From Bathynomus jamesi (lineage: Eukaryota > Arthropoda > Malacostraca > Isopoda > Cirolanidae), in contig JAJOZX010009091.1 of NCBI GenBank assembly GCA_023014485.1, forward strand, positions 95,814 to 159,813: DNA of 64,000 bases. The letters are read 5' to 3'. Below, one piece after another: positions 1-11,813 of this stretch. The notes under the pieces were generated by a model, which worked only from the letters and a program-made list of their open reading frames with translations, did not search any database and was not told where the DNA came from. The translations under genes and the position numbers were made by a program. Numbering within the stretch: the first letter of the stretch is position 1; every line of letters begins with the position of its first letter.

Positions 1-338
1 AGACCTCATCGCTTTGCCTTTCCAGCATGCAGGCAGTGGTGAGTGCCAAGTAGATAATATCGGCTAAGCACACACACACACACACACACACATCACTGAC
101 CCCCTTCAGAATTGGGCCGGGCCTGAAGTGTCTTGTACAAGGTGTGAAGGCCGATGGAACAGGTATTCGCAATATGCGAGTTTATAATAAATGAAAATAA
201 AAAAAAAGAAAATGATTTTACAGACATACTGGGAGGACTAAGCCGTGATGTGATTTTGATGTTTGGCTGTGTTGATCTTTTGTGATGATCCGCTTTTTTT
301 TGGTATACCGAACTAATGCAGTTTTTTCCTCTTTCCCT

Positions 339-381
<43 letters not shown>

Positions 382-397
382 TTGGTAGATCAATGGA
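1..397. other. anonymous AT-rich DNA with CA and TA microsatellites
   Basis: No coding region is recognised. The stretch holds a short CA array near 69-92 and a TA array near 341-379 that runs up to the SINE that follows. The segment around 100-180 is less AT-rich but matches nothing I know. Confidence 0.6.
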
Positions 398-1048
<651 letters not shown>

Positions 1049-1806
1049 CATGGTGGGCCGTAAGTTTCCATACATAGGAAAAATTAAACGTTTGTTTTTA
1101 TGTTTCAGATACCCTAAGAATATGCGTTTGACGTAAGATCTTGTTTACTGATGAAGCAAATTTTTACGTCAATGGAGAGGTTAATCGGCAAAACATACGT
1201 TATTGGAGTAATGCTAACCCTAACTGGCTGAGTCCGACGAAGATGCAAGGTGCCGGTAAAGTGATGGTGTGGGCCGGGATATGGGGTGACAGAATTATTG
1301 GACCAATTTTTGTCAGTGGAAATCTTAATGCCGAAAGGTATCTTAACATGTTGCAAGAAGAGATTTTCCCATCCCTGCTAAACGAGGAAGGTAACTTCCC
1401 AGTTTACTTCCAGCAAGATGGAGCTCCACCTCATTATGGTCTTCACGTGCGTCGGTATTTGGATCAGCAGTTTCCGGATGCTTGGATTGGTCGGCGTGGT
1501 CCTGTGGAGTGGCCTCCCAGATCCCCAGATCTCACCCCCCTTGATTTCTATCTTTGGGGCACTTGAAGGCCATGGTGTATCAGGAAAAGATACGAGACAT
1601 AAATCATCTAAAGGAACGTATCACCAACGCCATTACAAGCATAACGTCAACTGTGCTAATGCGTGTTCATCAACAGTGGGGAACACCTATTGAAATGTGT
1701 TTTCAAAACAATGGCAACCATGTAGAGCATATTATATAAATAAAAATGGTTGTCCATAAAAAAATGTTTATTTTTCCCTATGTATGGAAACTTACGGCCC
1801 ACCCTG
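1049..1806 (+). mobile_element. deleted Tc1/mariner-superfamily element (DD41D type)
   Basis: The ends are near-perfect 30-bp inverted repeats: TGGTGGGCCGTAAGTTTCC on the left and its complement on the right, with one mismatch near the tip. TA dinucleotides flank both ends (1047-1048 and 1807-1808), the expected target duplication of this superfamily. At 758 bp it is about half the usual length of an autonomous element, because the DNA-binding half of the transposase is missing. It is therefore a non-autonomous deletion derivative. Confidence 0.92.
1141..1739 (+). pseudogene. Tc1/mariner-type transposase, catalytic half only, frameshifted
   Basis: The reading frame starts abruptly at the first catalytic Asp (LFTDEANF), continues through [10 protein letters not shown], the second Asp ([10 protein letters not shown]) and the third Asp ([14 protein letters not shown]). 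Forty-one residues separate the last two catalytic Asp residues, hence DD41D. A one-base shift near 1560 breaks the frame right after the third Asp; the C-terminal part (KAMVYQEKIRD through GNHVEHII) continues in another frame to a stop at 1737-1739. The N-terminal helix-turn-helix region is absent. An intact enzyme would cut and join the element ends in the nucleus; this copy cannot make one. Confidence 0.9.
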
Positions 1807-1808
1807 TA

Positions 1809-2007
1809 CTTGTGTTTTGGGTATTTTCTTTAAGTAAAAAAACAAACACAGAATTAATATTGTAATTTTTACTTTTTTTAACAATTTCTGATATCTCATA
1901 TTTCAAATTGGTTCTAAGCGACAGTAAAATATGTTAGAAATTGGTTCAAATAATTGATAATTAATTACTAAAATAATTACAAATAATTACTGAAATAAAT
2001 AAATCAA

Positions 2008-2048
<41 letters not shown>

Positions 2049-2261
2049 GTCAATTGTATACCAAATCTGTACTGAATTTAGGGTTGAATGCAGGAAAGTC
2101 TGGCGTATACCGTCAACAAATAATTAATTTATCGCCTTTGCAATCAATGTGTATTGAAAAGTGTTTTTGTTTTTAATTGAACAAACTCATTTCATGTTTA
2201 CCAAATTATTCTTTCAAACAACGTGGGACCATGGTTAAAATACTCTCCTACATATTCATTA

Positions 2262-2307
<46 letters not shown>

Positions 2308-2918
2308 GACTATTCATTAGTATAAATAATAACACTACAATAATATGACGTTAATTAAAGTACACCATCATAGCACATATTATTAACAAGCTAAACAACT
2401 ATATTTAAATACTAAACCCTTCCCGTGAAAGTCGAGTATCATGTGTTGAATTTTAATATGACATAACATTTATAATGATTGGTAATGCTTATTTTAAATG
2501 GAGTTACATGTAATATACTTTAATTTGTAATTAAACTTTGTTCATTTGTTTTTCTACTATTTGTCTCTTTAGGATATTTTATCAAAACATGGGTTCACAT
2601 TTGCTTTCCCCCATTATTATTACTGTTTTATTATTATTGAGCTAATTAAATAAACCAGTTAAACAGAATAAAACTGACGCCATTGAAACTTCTTTCTTAT
2701 AAAAATGTCCCGCATTTATGTCCAATGTCCCGATTGCCGTTATATTAGTTAGCGTTTTGGTTATATATAAAATACAGAAATCAGAGTAAGTCAGTGGAGA
2801 AAATGCAATAATGTAGATTAAACCAAATTAAATAATAAAAATAATTGACCATGACAGGTGATCGTGATTTTTTCACAGATTAATTACGGACTACGAACAT
2901 CATTTTGTTCGGAAATAC

Positions 2919-2988
<70 letters not shown>

Positions 2989-3317
2989 CTATCGACCATA
3001 TTCGTGCGCATGTACATATATCATAATGTTGCGTATTGAGGACCTATATCCATCTTGTCGATCGCGACTTTCTATGGCTACTAAAAGTATTAACGAAACC
3101 TGACCTATGCTAACCTAACCTTACTCAACTTGATCTAACCCAAAATGACGTTACTGAAAGCACCAAACCAAATGCTAAAATTGTATCTTGGCGCTCCATT
3201 CATATAATTCCGATTCCGATTCCGATTCTACACTGCTCAGAATTGAAGTATAAATGAAAGGAACATACAATGAAATAAATGCAAAAAACTTCACTTTTCT
3301 ACGTGAAGGTCAAAATA
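1809..3317. other. anonymous AT-rich DNA with AAT, TC and TA microsatellites
   Basis: No gene or transposon end is seen. The stretch holds an AAT array near 2012-2046, a TC array near 2263-2307 and a TA array of about 65 bases near 2921-2985. The sequence at 3095-3145 carries scattered CTAACCT words like those in the fold-back repeat at 4935-5262. Confidence 0.6.
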
Positions 3318-4035
3318 TGATAATAAAAACCCACTCCAATAGAGAGAGTTTATTTCCACAACAGTTTCGATGCCCACTGGGATCCTCACAGAAAAACGAA
3401 TGAACCAAAAACAAGAGGGAAAAACAGTCCAGGGACCATTAAGAAATTCGCACCTAGGTTAGATCCCGTTCACCCGACACCGGAAGGGCATTTTTTTTTA
3501 TTATTATTAAAGGGACCCACTTATAAGTACATTCGCACAAATTTAAAACTATCTTGTTCAATACATACAGATTCTATTATTTTATTTTTTTACATAATTA
3601 TTACATTTATTATTACATTTATTACATTTAATATTGCATTATTATTTATTACAGAAATTATAAATTTATTATTACATTGATAATTACATTGTTGTTTATT
3701 ATACAGAAATTATAAACCGAAAAACGAATGAAAAGGCGAGGAGGAAACAATCCAGAGACCATTAAGAAATTCGCACCTAGGTTAGAGCCCGTTCCCCCGA
3801 CACCAGAATGTACTTATAAGCGGGTCCCTTTAATAATAATAAAAAAAAATGCCCTTCCGGTGTCGGGTGAACGGGATCTAACCTAGGTGCGAATTTCTTA
3901 ATGGTCCCTGGACTGTTTTTCCCTCTTGTTTTTGGTTCATTCGTTTTTCTGTATCCACCCGAAGAGGATGCCAGTGGGCATCGAAACTGTTGTGGAAATA
4001 AACTCTGTCTATTAGAGTGGGTTTTTATTATCATA
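3318..4035. mobile_element. fold-back element with about 210-bp inverted arms
   Basis: The left arm (about 3318-3540) reads ATAATAAAAACCCACTC, CAACAGTTTCGATGCCCACTGG, then an ACCTAGGTTAGATCCCGTTC block; the right arm (about 3815-4035) is its reverse complement and ends GAGTGGGTTTTTATTAT. Part of the arm sequence (3719-3805) also appears a third time in direct orientation, so the structure is a rearranged hairpin. No transposase is encoded. The whole thing could be two inverted copies of one shorter repeat. Confidence 0.8.
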
Positions 4036-4168
4036 CAATGAAATGCCAATTACATTTGTATCAATAAAATATTGCCTGTTCTGTGTTATATAACTTATCT
4101 AAACTGTTGTGAAGGATTATAATATACAACTCACATGGATTCTACTCAGAAAAAAATAATTTGATATA

Positions 4169-4246
4169 CAGGGTATCCATAAAAGAATTTTACAAATTTA
4201 GTCAATTTCAAAATGGAATTTGTACGATTCTTTTGTGGACACCCTG
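4169..4246. mobile_element. short Tc1/mariner-type MITE, 78 bp
   Basis: CAGGGTATCCATAAAAGAAT at the left faces ATTCTTTTGTGGACACCCTG at the right. TA precedes the left end. The tips match the general CAGGGTG(T)CC ends of Tc1/mariner relatives seen elsewhere in the window. Confidence 0.75.
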
Positions 4247-4258
4247 TTATATAAGGCT

Positions 4259-4259
<1 letters not shown>

Positions 4260-4308
<49 letters not shown>

Positions 4309-4345
4309 ATGTGTGTGTGTATATATATATATACACACACATTGG
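4260..4345. repeat. compound (GT)n-(GC)n-(TA)n microsatellite
   Basis: About 40 bases of GT repeats grade into GCGC, a second GT tract, and then TA repeats. Confidence 0.95.
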
Positions 4346-4853
4346 TATTTATTTATAACCCGTCTGAACTTTGGGTAAATAAAGCAAAAGCTTTAAGTTA
4401 AAAAAAGATAGCATTTAAATAAAAAAAATGTTTTAAAGGAAGATATGATGACAAAGGTGAAGATCAAAATAAAAGGTAGCTACAGTGTCCACCTAAAATT
4501 TATTTTTCAGATGAATACAAAAATTTCTATATAAGAAAAACGTTTGGGTTTAAAAATAGCATACAATGTTTTTGTGCGCGTGAGATTGGACAATATATGC
4601 AGTAAATTGGCAAAGCACCACCATTTATGATGAAGTTGTGATGAATTCGACAGCGAAGCAAAACCTTAATCAAACCATTCTACCTTTGACACATCGGCAA
4701 GTTTAAAAGACAGTCGTCACTTTAGAATAGACAATACCAACTTAAATATTGACTTTTTACGTGATATCCTCCGGTTTTCATTTAAGATTTTTCAAATACA
4801 ATTTTTACGCTGTGTAAATATTTAACCACCGTAAATAATAAGTTTATATATAG

Positions 4854-4886
<33 letters not shown>

Positions 4887-4934
4887 TTTGCTTAACGTTT
4901 TAAAGCATTCTTTCCGTCCGGACGAATGACACTT
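4346..4934. other. anonymous DNA with a GA microsatellite
   Basis: No coding region or transposon end is recognised; a GA array lies near 4855-4888. Confidence 0.5.
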
Positions 4935-5262
4935 GATTGACAAGACCAAATAATTGACAAGTTATTGTGGGTTAGATTATCATAGTGTTAGATTAAGCTA
5001 GGTTAAGTTAGGTTAAGCTACGTTAGGTTACTCTAGGTTAGGTTAGGTTAAGCTACGTTAGGTTAGGTTGGTTTTTCAGAATGTTGATTGTTTGGACTTG
5101 TCGACGAAATGTGTATAAGTCCATTTTTCAAGTACGTTCAGTTTGGACGCAACGAATCGACAAGATAACATCGACACTTTAAAAAGCTAACTTACCCTAA
5201 CCTAGCTAACCTAATTTAACTTAATTTAACTCACAATATACTTCTCGATAGAATATCAAGTC
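4935..5262. repeat. fold-back repeat built from GGTTA words
   Basis: The left arm has ACAAGTTATTGTGGGTTAGATTA followed by about 100 bases of irregular GGTTAGGTTAAGCTA words and a GTTGGTTTTTCAGAATGTTG border. The right arm (5170-5262) is the inverse: AACATCGACACTTT, then CTAACCTAGCTAACC words, then TAACTCACAATA. A related single arm lies at 61790-61925. The words resemble arthropod telomere repeat TTAGG but are too irregular to be telomeric DNA. Confidence 0.65.
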
Positions 5263-6011
5263 AATCAGATGTCGTAATCCCGGTTCTTTTCATGAGTATA
5301 TTTAATTGTTCAATGAATGCAGCCAAATCCTCACCATTGTTTTAGCTTTGAATAACTTTTCTTGTCTTCTGAGGAAGTACGGTTATACTGACGCGGTCGC
5401 ATTCCGAAGTTCTTCTAGTTCAGTCACCGTGTGCGGGAGGGGGGTGAATGTGGTCGGTTAATCGTGTATAAGTTAATCTGAAGAAAACTCGTGTTACACT
5501 CATTCCCTTTGGATTGGTCCACGTTGCGGAACTCACGGTTGGTTGACACAAGTGTTATTGTAGTTGTGTTTAATCAATAATGCAGCAATTTTGAACTACA
5601 AACTGATTTGATTATTGTCAATCACGTAATCGAAATTATCACGTAACGATGTTATTTAGTTTCCCTCATACTGTCTAAGAAAATACTATGCGTACTGCTA
5701 CTACTGTACTACACGTACTTTCATAATATCTATTGCCTACTGTCATTCCTACTGCAAGGTCGAAACAGTTTATGTACATTTTTGTCATATCCATTTAGTC
5801 AATCATTTTCATATGATTTGTCTGTCAAAAACATCGTCGAAGCGTTAACGAAATGGAATGAATGTTGTCGAAAGCATTTGCAGTTTGTTTAATCTCATTT
5901 CCAAAACACTGTACAGTATTCCAAAATTATTCTAAACGTAATCTCCTCTGCATGAGAGAAAGGTCTCAGTGATATTTCAAGTGTAAAGTTAGGATTTTGG
6001 AATAATATATA

Positions 6012-6075
<64 letters not shown>
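5263..6075. other. anonymous DNA, then a (TA)n array
   Basis: No coding region or transposon end is recognised up to about 6014, and the stretch is less repetitive than its surroundings. A TA array of about 60 bases at 6015-6074 borders the tandem duplication that follows. Confidence 0.5.
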
Positions 6076-6080
<5 letters not shown>

Positions 6081-7021
6081 AACTCAGAATGGTCCCCTGA
6101 GAAACTTATATGTTAAACACAGACCATGCATGGAACAAGGAACTCTTCTGGGAAAATTAAATCCACTATAGTCCGAATAAGTAATGGTAAATGACAAATA
6201 CCATAGTTTTTCTTTTTCATGATGCTAGCCCGACGTGGGCAACGGGTCTCTCGCAAAGAGGTCCCATAAATACAGCTTCCCTCACCAGCTATCTGCAAAG
6301 CAGACAGGATCCAGCTTTGCGACATGGATCTAGGGTTTAAAGCAAGCCTAGTCCCACTACATTTAGAACCTCTATATAAGTAAAAGACTCGTTGCATTCA
6401 CGTCGGATTGAATAAATCAAAGAAAAAGGGGTAACTATTGTATTTTTAGCCAAAAAAACCAAAACTTAAACCGGGACATTGAGCGTCCACTTTTCAAGGC
6501 ACGTAACACGTCCGTTTAATATACACAAACTCAGAATGGTCCCCTGAGAAACTTATATGTTAAACACAGACCATGCATGGAACAAGGAACTCTTCTTGGA
6601 AAATTAAATCCACTATAGTCCGAATAAGTAATGGTAAATGACAAATACCATAGTTTTTCTTTTTCATGATGCTAGCCCGACGTGGGCAACGGGTCTCTCG
6701 CAAAGAGGTCCCATAAATATAGCTTCCCTCACCAGCTATCTGCAAAGCAGACAGGATCCAGCTTTGGGACATGGATCTAGGGTTTAAAGCAAGCCTAGTC
6801 CCACTACATTTAGAACCTCTATATAAGTAAAAGACTCGTTGCATTCACGTCGGATTGAATAAATCAAAGAAAAAGGGGTAGCTATTGTATTTTTAGCCAA
6901 AAAAAACAAAACTTAAACCTCAACCGGGACATTGAGCGTCCACTTTTCAAGGCACGTAACACGTCCGTTTAATATACACAAACTCAGAATGGTCCCCTGA
7001 GAAACTTATATGTTAAACACA
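6076..7021. repeat. tandem duplication, about 450-bp unit, 2.1 copies
   Basis: Unit 1 starts at 6076, unit 2 at 6523 and a third partial unit at 6976, all beginning ACACAAACTCAGAATGGTCC. The two full units are nearly identical, differing by a few substitutions and one six-base indel near 6918. A 94-residue minus-strand frame is open in both units, but recent duplication alone explains that, and it resembles no protein family I know. Rearranged parts recur at 12031-12085 and 26632-26818, so the unit belongs to a dispersed repeat family. Confidence 0.9.
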
Positions 7022-7160
7022 AGGAAAAAGAAAATGATTCCAAGGACTGTCGTGTAGTCAGAAGTACACCTCGCCAGGGAATGAAATGATTTCATTCCCT
7101 GACGAGGTGTACTTCTGAATACACGAAAGTCCTTCGAATCATTTTCTTTATCCTTGTGGG
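7018..7160. repeat. palindromic hairpin element, about 70-bp arms
   Basis: The sequence from CACAAGGAAAAAGAAAATGA to its near complement ending at 7160 folds on itself around ATGAAATGATTTCAT near 7090. It abuts the third partial unit of the 450-bp repeat. Similar purine-rich hairpins occur at 22703-22774 and 30708-30873. Confidence 0.8.
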
Positions 7161-7649
7161 TTTGCATCATTCATTCATTTCACATGTTTAATTGGGAAAT
7201 TCATCCCATATATATATATATATGTAAAAATGAAATTAATAATCAATATTCATTTTTACATAAGAACCAAAATCGCTTAACGCGAGTTTGGATAATGATT
7301 TTACTTGTGGCTTCCTATTCTTGATCGTGTCAAAACCCTACGATCTACCATACCTATGGTTTAGTCGTATCCATTTTTATTTGTTATAGAAGTTATTAAT
7401 AAATTATGATTGTCTTGCATCTCACCCTCGTCCCTAGATTATGCATACACATTGCATATAACTCTTTGCCTCTAATTCGTTCTTGTAAATCTTCCTAATA
7501 ATGATTTGTATTATACGTACAAAATTTAATAACTATGACGTCATAAAGTAACTTAATTCTCTTCACGTTTTCCATACCTTGAACACTGAATCACGTGTTT
7601 AGTGTTTGGACATCTTCCGTATTGAATGTATGGTAAATTCCTTAATAAC

Positions 7650-7687
<38 letters not shown>

Positions 7688-8070
7688 GAAAAGAAAAAGA
7701 AACCATTCTCTATACATCATTAGTTATGTTGTTTCCTACCTATTGTCTACTGATACCTATCAACCTATCAGTCCATATTTTACGCGTCTCTATATTACGC
7801 ACACAACCTATTGGATTATGTACATGTAAAATACGTCCACATATATTTTTTTTTATTATTATTTTTTCTTTAAGTGCGTTCAACTCTCACAAGGCATTCA
7901 TTAGGCTTACAGTAGTTAAATGCTCAAATTGGCGAATCAGCAGAACCGAACGTTTCTAAGATAAACAACATCTTTCGCTCTGATCCAAATTTATAACATA
8001 TAATGTAATATAACATATTATGTTGTATATAAATTATCTTGTCATGTCTCATGTACTTGTGTTGTACTAA
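7161..8070. other. anonymous AT-rich DNA with an ATA array
   Basis: An ATA array occupies about 7640-7683. No coding region is supported; open frames across this stretch are mainly repeat translations. Confidence 0.55.
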
Positions 8071-8186
8071 TAACCATATATATAATAACCATATAATCTG
8101 ACCATATAATCGGACCATATAATCGGACCATATAATCGGACCATATAATCTAACCATATAATCTAACCATATAATCTAACCATATA
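8071..8186. repeat. 13-bp minisatellite, about eight units
   Basis: The unit is ACCATATAATCGG or its variants ending CTA and CTG. Units of one variant cluster together (three CGG, then three CTA), suggesting local expansion. It grades into a TA array at about 8185. Confidence 0.88.
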
Positions 8187-8559
8187 TATATATATATATA
8201 TATAAACACTGTAAGAATGGTAACGACGTAATGTACTTCAATGAAACTATAATTGAATGTAATGACTTTATATATAATGTAAGAATGTACTTTAATAGAA
8301 TTGTAAGGGACAATCATAAGCGAATGGGAAGTAATCCATAATCGAAATCATAATTGTAATAAAACCCAAACAAAAATGATATCGCCTTCAGAAATGAAGA
8401 CGTGGCAAAAAAATAAGATTAGTTTTTATTTTTATTTATTTTTTTATTATTTTTATTTGGAAACTTTCAAACACCTGATCGTGTTTAAAAGGGGGGAAAC
8501 TTAACCTCCAACTGCCATCCCCCAACATTCAGGCATATTTTATACATGTATTTGTAAAA
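8187..8559. other. anonymous AT-rich DNA
   Basis: No gene, transposon end or long microsatellite is seen beyond a short TA array at the left edge. Confidence 0.5.
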
Positions 8560-8935
8560 TGAAGGACACTTCATTACGAGACTCTGCTTTGGTAACTGCT
8601 AAGAGACTCCCCTGGTTAGCAGCCTCGCTGCGGGGAGGGGGGCAATAACTGTAAGTTTTTAAGAAGTAAATTTACAGTAAGAGAAACTTTTTATTTTCCC
8701 CCTCGAGTTGGGCTATCGTCAGAGGAACTTAGAAAAGTCGATAATTATAAAAAGAGAAGAATTAATAAGCAGAAAGAAAAGAATTAACAGAGTGTCGACC
8801 CCCTAAGGCGACCGAAAAGAATTATAGAAAAGTATAAAGAAGAAGCATCCGTTGCAGCTCCTAACTAGAACCCCCTTCGAATCCGAACCGAAAAGGGCCA
8901 TAAAGGGGGGGTTAACATATATATATATATATATA
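8560..8935 (+). repeat. interspersed repeat ending GGGGTTAAC plus (TA)n, copy 1
   Basis: Shared with 44430-44785: a TTACAGTAAGAGAAACTTT-like part, and a distal part AGAACCCCCTTCGAATCCGAA through AAGGGCCATAAAGGGGG and GGTTAACATATATA. Both copies end at the same base and continue as a TA array, like a SINE or LINE 3' end. No tRNA-like head is evident, so the class is uncertain. Confidence 0.7.
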
Positions 8936-9159
8936 TTAGTTTAAATTTTTTTTTACGCAAATAAATTTAAATGGATTAATAATATAATAGTAAATATACA
9001 GGGTGGATCAAAGTCATGGGGACTATTCATTTTCAGTGAAAGAATATATATTAGGTCATCCCATAAGTAATGTCCTTTTTTACCTTTATTTCCAAATGAA
9101 AATAAAACTGCATCAAAATAAATTTTAATAAATTTTATATTTTCCTTCATTTTCTATGA

Positions 9160-9164
<5 letters not shown>
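8936..9164. repeat. first copy of a 229-bp direct duplication
   Basis: Nearly identical to 9420-9648: about 60 bp of flank (TTTACGCAAATAAATTTAAATG), then the start of the CAGGGTGGATC element, then the left end of the mariner. It is cut off by a TA array at 9164. Because flank, outer element and inner element are all copied, the duplication happened after both insertions. Confidence 0.9.
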
Positions 9165-9212
<48 letters not shown>

Positions 9213-9539
9213 CACTGTTTTCAGATATTTGAAATATTTAGTAAACATCTCAAATAGATATTATTCATTTCAGAAAGCTAAGTTCATTATGAGATGTCGA
9301 GTAGACGTTTCATATTATATATATATATATATTATACACACGATCTCGTATATTATTTACAGTGTGAACTTATAGGATTTGTGCGGTTAGGGAATTGGTT
9401 TAACGATTGATAGATTCTAATTAGTTTAAATTTTTTTTTACGCAAATAAATTTAAATGGATTAATAATATAATAGTAAATATACAGGGTGGATCAAAAGT
9501 CATGGGGACTATTCATTTTCAGTGAAAGAATATATATTA

Positions 9540-10821
9540 GGTCATCCCATAAGTAATGTCCTTTTTTTACCTTTATTTCCAAATGAAAATAAAACTGCAT
9601 CAAAATAAATTTTAATAAATTTTATATTTTCCTTCATTTTCTATGACTCTCTACCACCTCTCTACAAGCATTTCAATTCCATATTGATAAAATTCCTTCA
9701 GTTTAGAAGGAAAAAAACTCGGAGAGGGCAATGTTGATAGCCTCGAAACTTTCAAGTTCTTTCCCGTCAGGGTAGTTTTGAAGACTTCTGAATAGGTGGT
9801 AATCTGATGGTGCAAGGTCTGGTGAATACGGAAGATGTGGAATTTTTTCCCAACCAAGCTGTTCAGTTTTGGCAGTGGTGATTTGAGCAGTATGAGAATG
9901 CGCGCTGTCCTGTTGAAACACACCACCCTTACGATTAGCCAAAGAAGGACGTTTTGTTTGCAATGCAACGCTCCGTCTTTGAAGTTGCTGACAGTAGACC
10001 TCAGCTGTAATGGTTTGATTGGGCTGCAACAGTTCAAAATAAACCACTCCTTGAATATCCCACTAAACGCACAGCAAAACCTTCCTGGGGGTGCAGATGT
10101 CCTCTTGGGTGTGGTGTAGCAGATTCCCCAGCACTAACCCACTGCCGATGACGCTTAACATTGTGATGAAGCACCCAATTTTCATCCCCAGTAATGAGTC
10201 GATTCAGAAACGGTGCTTGAAGTTGCCGAGAATGCAATGAAGAGCAAATGTTCACGCGATCTCTACAGTTGTCTGGTGATAACGTATGGGGAACCCACTT
10301 CCCAAGTTTCGACACTTTTCCCAGTCGTTGCAGGTGGCGATGAACTGTGGAACCGGCTGAATTTAGTCACTGGGCAAGTTCTTCAACAGTTACAGCAGGA
10401 TTTTCTTCAAGTGTAGCTATCAGAAGGTCATCATTGAACTCAACAGGTTGGCCCGAGCGCGCTTCATCAGTTAAGCTATAGCCACCAGACCTAAACTTCT
10501 GGACCATCTTTGACATTTCCTTACATTTAAAGCTTCCTCCCCATAAATATCCTGAATATTTTTTGCGGCTGCAGTCGCGTTATTTCCTTTTCTAAACTCA
10601 TAAAGCATTATATGCCTGGTGTGTTCCTCTGACACCTCCACCTTATCCGTAAGGGTGAAATAAACGAAGATTGTTAACACGATGAAACTTCACTTAGAGT
10701 GAGAAGTAACGTGTCTAAACACATAAAAATTCCAGTTTTCCACAAAATATACAGAGAAACATGTGCAAATACGAAGCGAGTTTAGCAATGCAAAAAAAAC
10801 CACATTACTTATGGGATGACC
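9540..10821 (-). mobile_element. mariner (DD34D) element, near full length, minus strand
   Basis: Both ends show GGTCATCCCATAAGTAATG as an inverted repeat. TA precedes the left end; the right flank is TG, probably a mutated TA. The length of 1,282 bp fits an autonomous mariner, and the transposase occupies nearly all the interior. It lies within the outer MITE, so it is the younger insertion of the two. Confidence 0.92.
9640..10680 (-). pseudogene. mariner transposase, full span but multiply frameshifted
   Basis: Reading from 10680 downward: an N-terminal helix-turn-helix region (HIMLYEFRKGNNATAAAKNI, then ALNVRKCQRW), the KLGKWVPHTLSPDN linker, the first catalytic Asp in ITGDENWVLHHN, the second in FQQDSAHSHTA, and the third in YSPDLAPSDYHLF. 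Thirty-four residues separate the last two catalytic Asp residues, the DD34D signature of true mariners. The C-terminus (MLVERW) is also visible. The pieces lie in different frames with at least three shifts, so no active enzyme is made. The family acts by cut-and-paste transposition into TA. Confidence 0.92.
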
Positions 10822-10896
10822 TGATATTTTATTTATTTTTTTTTTTGCATTGAAAATGCATAATCCCATGGTGCCTGACTTTTGGGCCACCCTGTA

Positions 10897-11192
10897 TAAT
10901 TGTAAATATGAAACAGAAGCGTGTGCAAAATTTAATATAGATTGAGCAGTATATATATTTAAAAATGTGAGATAGTATATAGGCCTACATAAATTTATGA
11001 AAAATTTGAATACGATTCAAATTTTTTTTTTTTTTCAATACAGTTAACGTTTTCTTTGGCGTAATTTTTTCCTCTTTTAGATTTTAGCTTATTTGGTTAA
11101 TGAATTATTGTTAGGTATTTGTGTATTTAAATTTCTCTTCTGGTTTTTATTTTTATCATAGCTTTCAAGGATTTATTAGAGACACATAAATA
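10897..11192. other. anonymous AT-rich DNA
   Basis: Nothing recognised; a T run lies near 11022-11034. Confidence 0.5.
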
Positions 11193-11418
11193 CAGGGTGA
11201 TTCAAAAGTCAGGTTACATAGGGCTTTTCTGTTTCTTTGCAGGTAAATGAGTTATGAGATGTTATCGAAGGAGGAGCGCATTGATGTGATATTCCTAGCT
11301 GGCTGCACAAGTGCATTGCCGTTAACGGTGGCCATATCGAACATGTGATGTGACTATTCCCCTGTATCATTACATAATACAGTATTTCCCTATGTAACCT
11401 GACTTTTGAATCACCCTG
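11193..11418. mobile_element. Tc1/mariner-type MITE, 226 bp
   Basis: Ends CAGGGTGATTCAAAAGTCAG and its exact complement continue inward through GTTACATAGGG/CCCTATGTAAC, about 31 bp in all. TA flanks both sides (11191-11192, 11419-11420). No coding capacity. Confidence 0.93.
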
Positions 11419-11813
11419 TAGTATATTTGCAGTTAACATGTTCAAATAATAATAATAATAATGATAATAATAATAATAATATTAATAATAATAATGATTT
11501 ATTAATTTATTAACTGTTCTATTTATAGATGTAGGAGGAACGTAGAATGGATGTAATGAACTATTTATAAAAATTGGTCCAGTCAAAGATTCCCTACACT
11601 ACACAGCATAGAACCGCCATTTGCACGAACATTACGCGCTTTATTGACCAAATGAGGTTATTTGACAAATCTGTTCAGATAGTTGAGAACAGACATTTTT
11701 TTTAACAGTAAATGAGGTAAAATGGTGTAGAATTAAGTATAAAGTATGATGGCTATTAAGATAGTATTTTTTTAACACTGCATAAAAGCACTGTAAGTGC
11801 TTTCACGCACCGT
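11419..11813. other. AAT microsatellite and anonymous DNA
   Basis: An AAT/ATG array occupies about 11445-11500; nothing else is recognised. Confidence 0.5.

Larger units (their letters stand above)
9484..10894. mobile_element. outer Tc1/mariner-type MITE interrupted by a mariner
   Basis: The left end is CAGGGTGGATCAAAAGTC followed by ATGGGGACTATTCATTTTCA; the right end is TGAAAATGCATAATCCCATG then GACTTTTGGGCCACCCTG. These are imperfect inverted repeats flanked by TA on both sides (9482-9483 and 10895-10896). Without the 1.28-kb mariner inside it would be about 130 bp. It encodes nothing itself. Confidence 0.85.

Noticed and set aside
4980..5075. Telomere or interstitial telomere block
   Set aside because: The words are irregular (GGTTAA, GGTTAGATTAAG) and lie within a dispersed repeat with shared flanks.
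5400..5440. Core promoter with TCAGT initiator near 5418
   Set aside because: A five-base motif alone in anonymous DNA with no adjacent gene; chance occurrence is likely.
6113..6844. Two 94-residue minus-strand frames that look conserved
   Set aside because: They lie in a recent tandem duplication, so identity is expected; no family resemblance.
8071..8186. CRISPR-like array
   Set aside because: Units of 13 bp follow one another without spacers; it is a minisatellite in a eukaryotic sequence.
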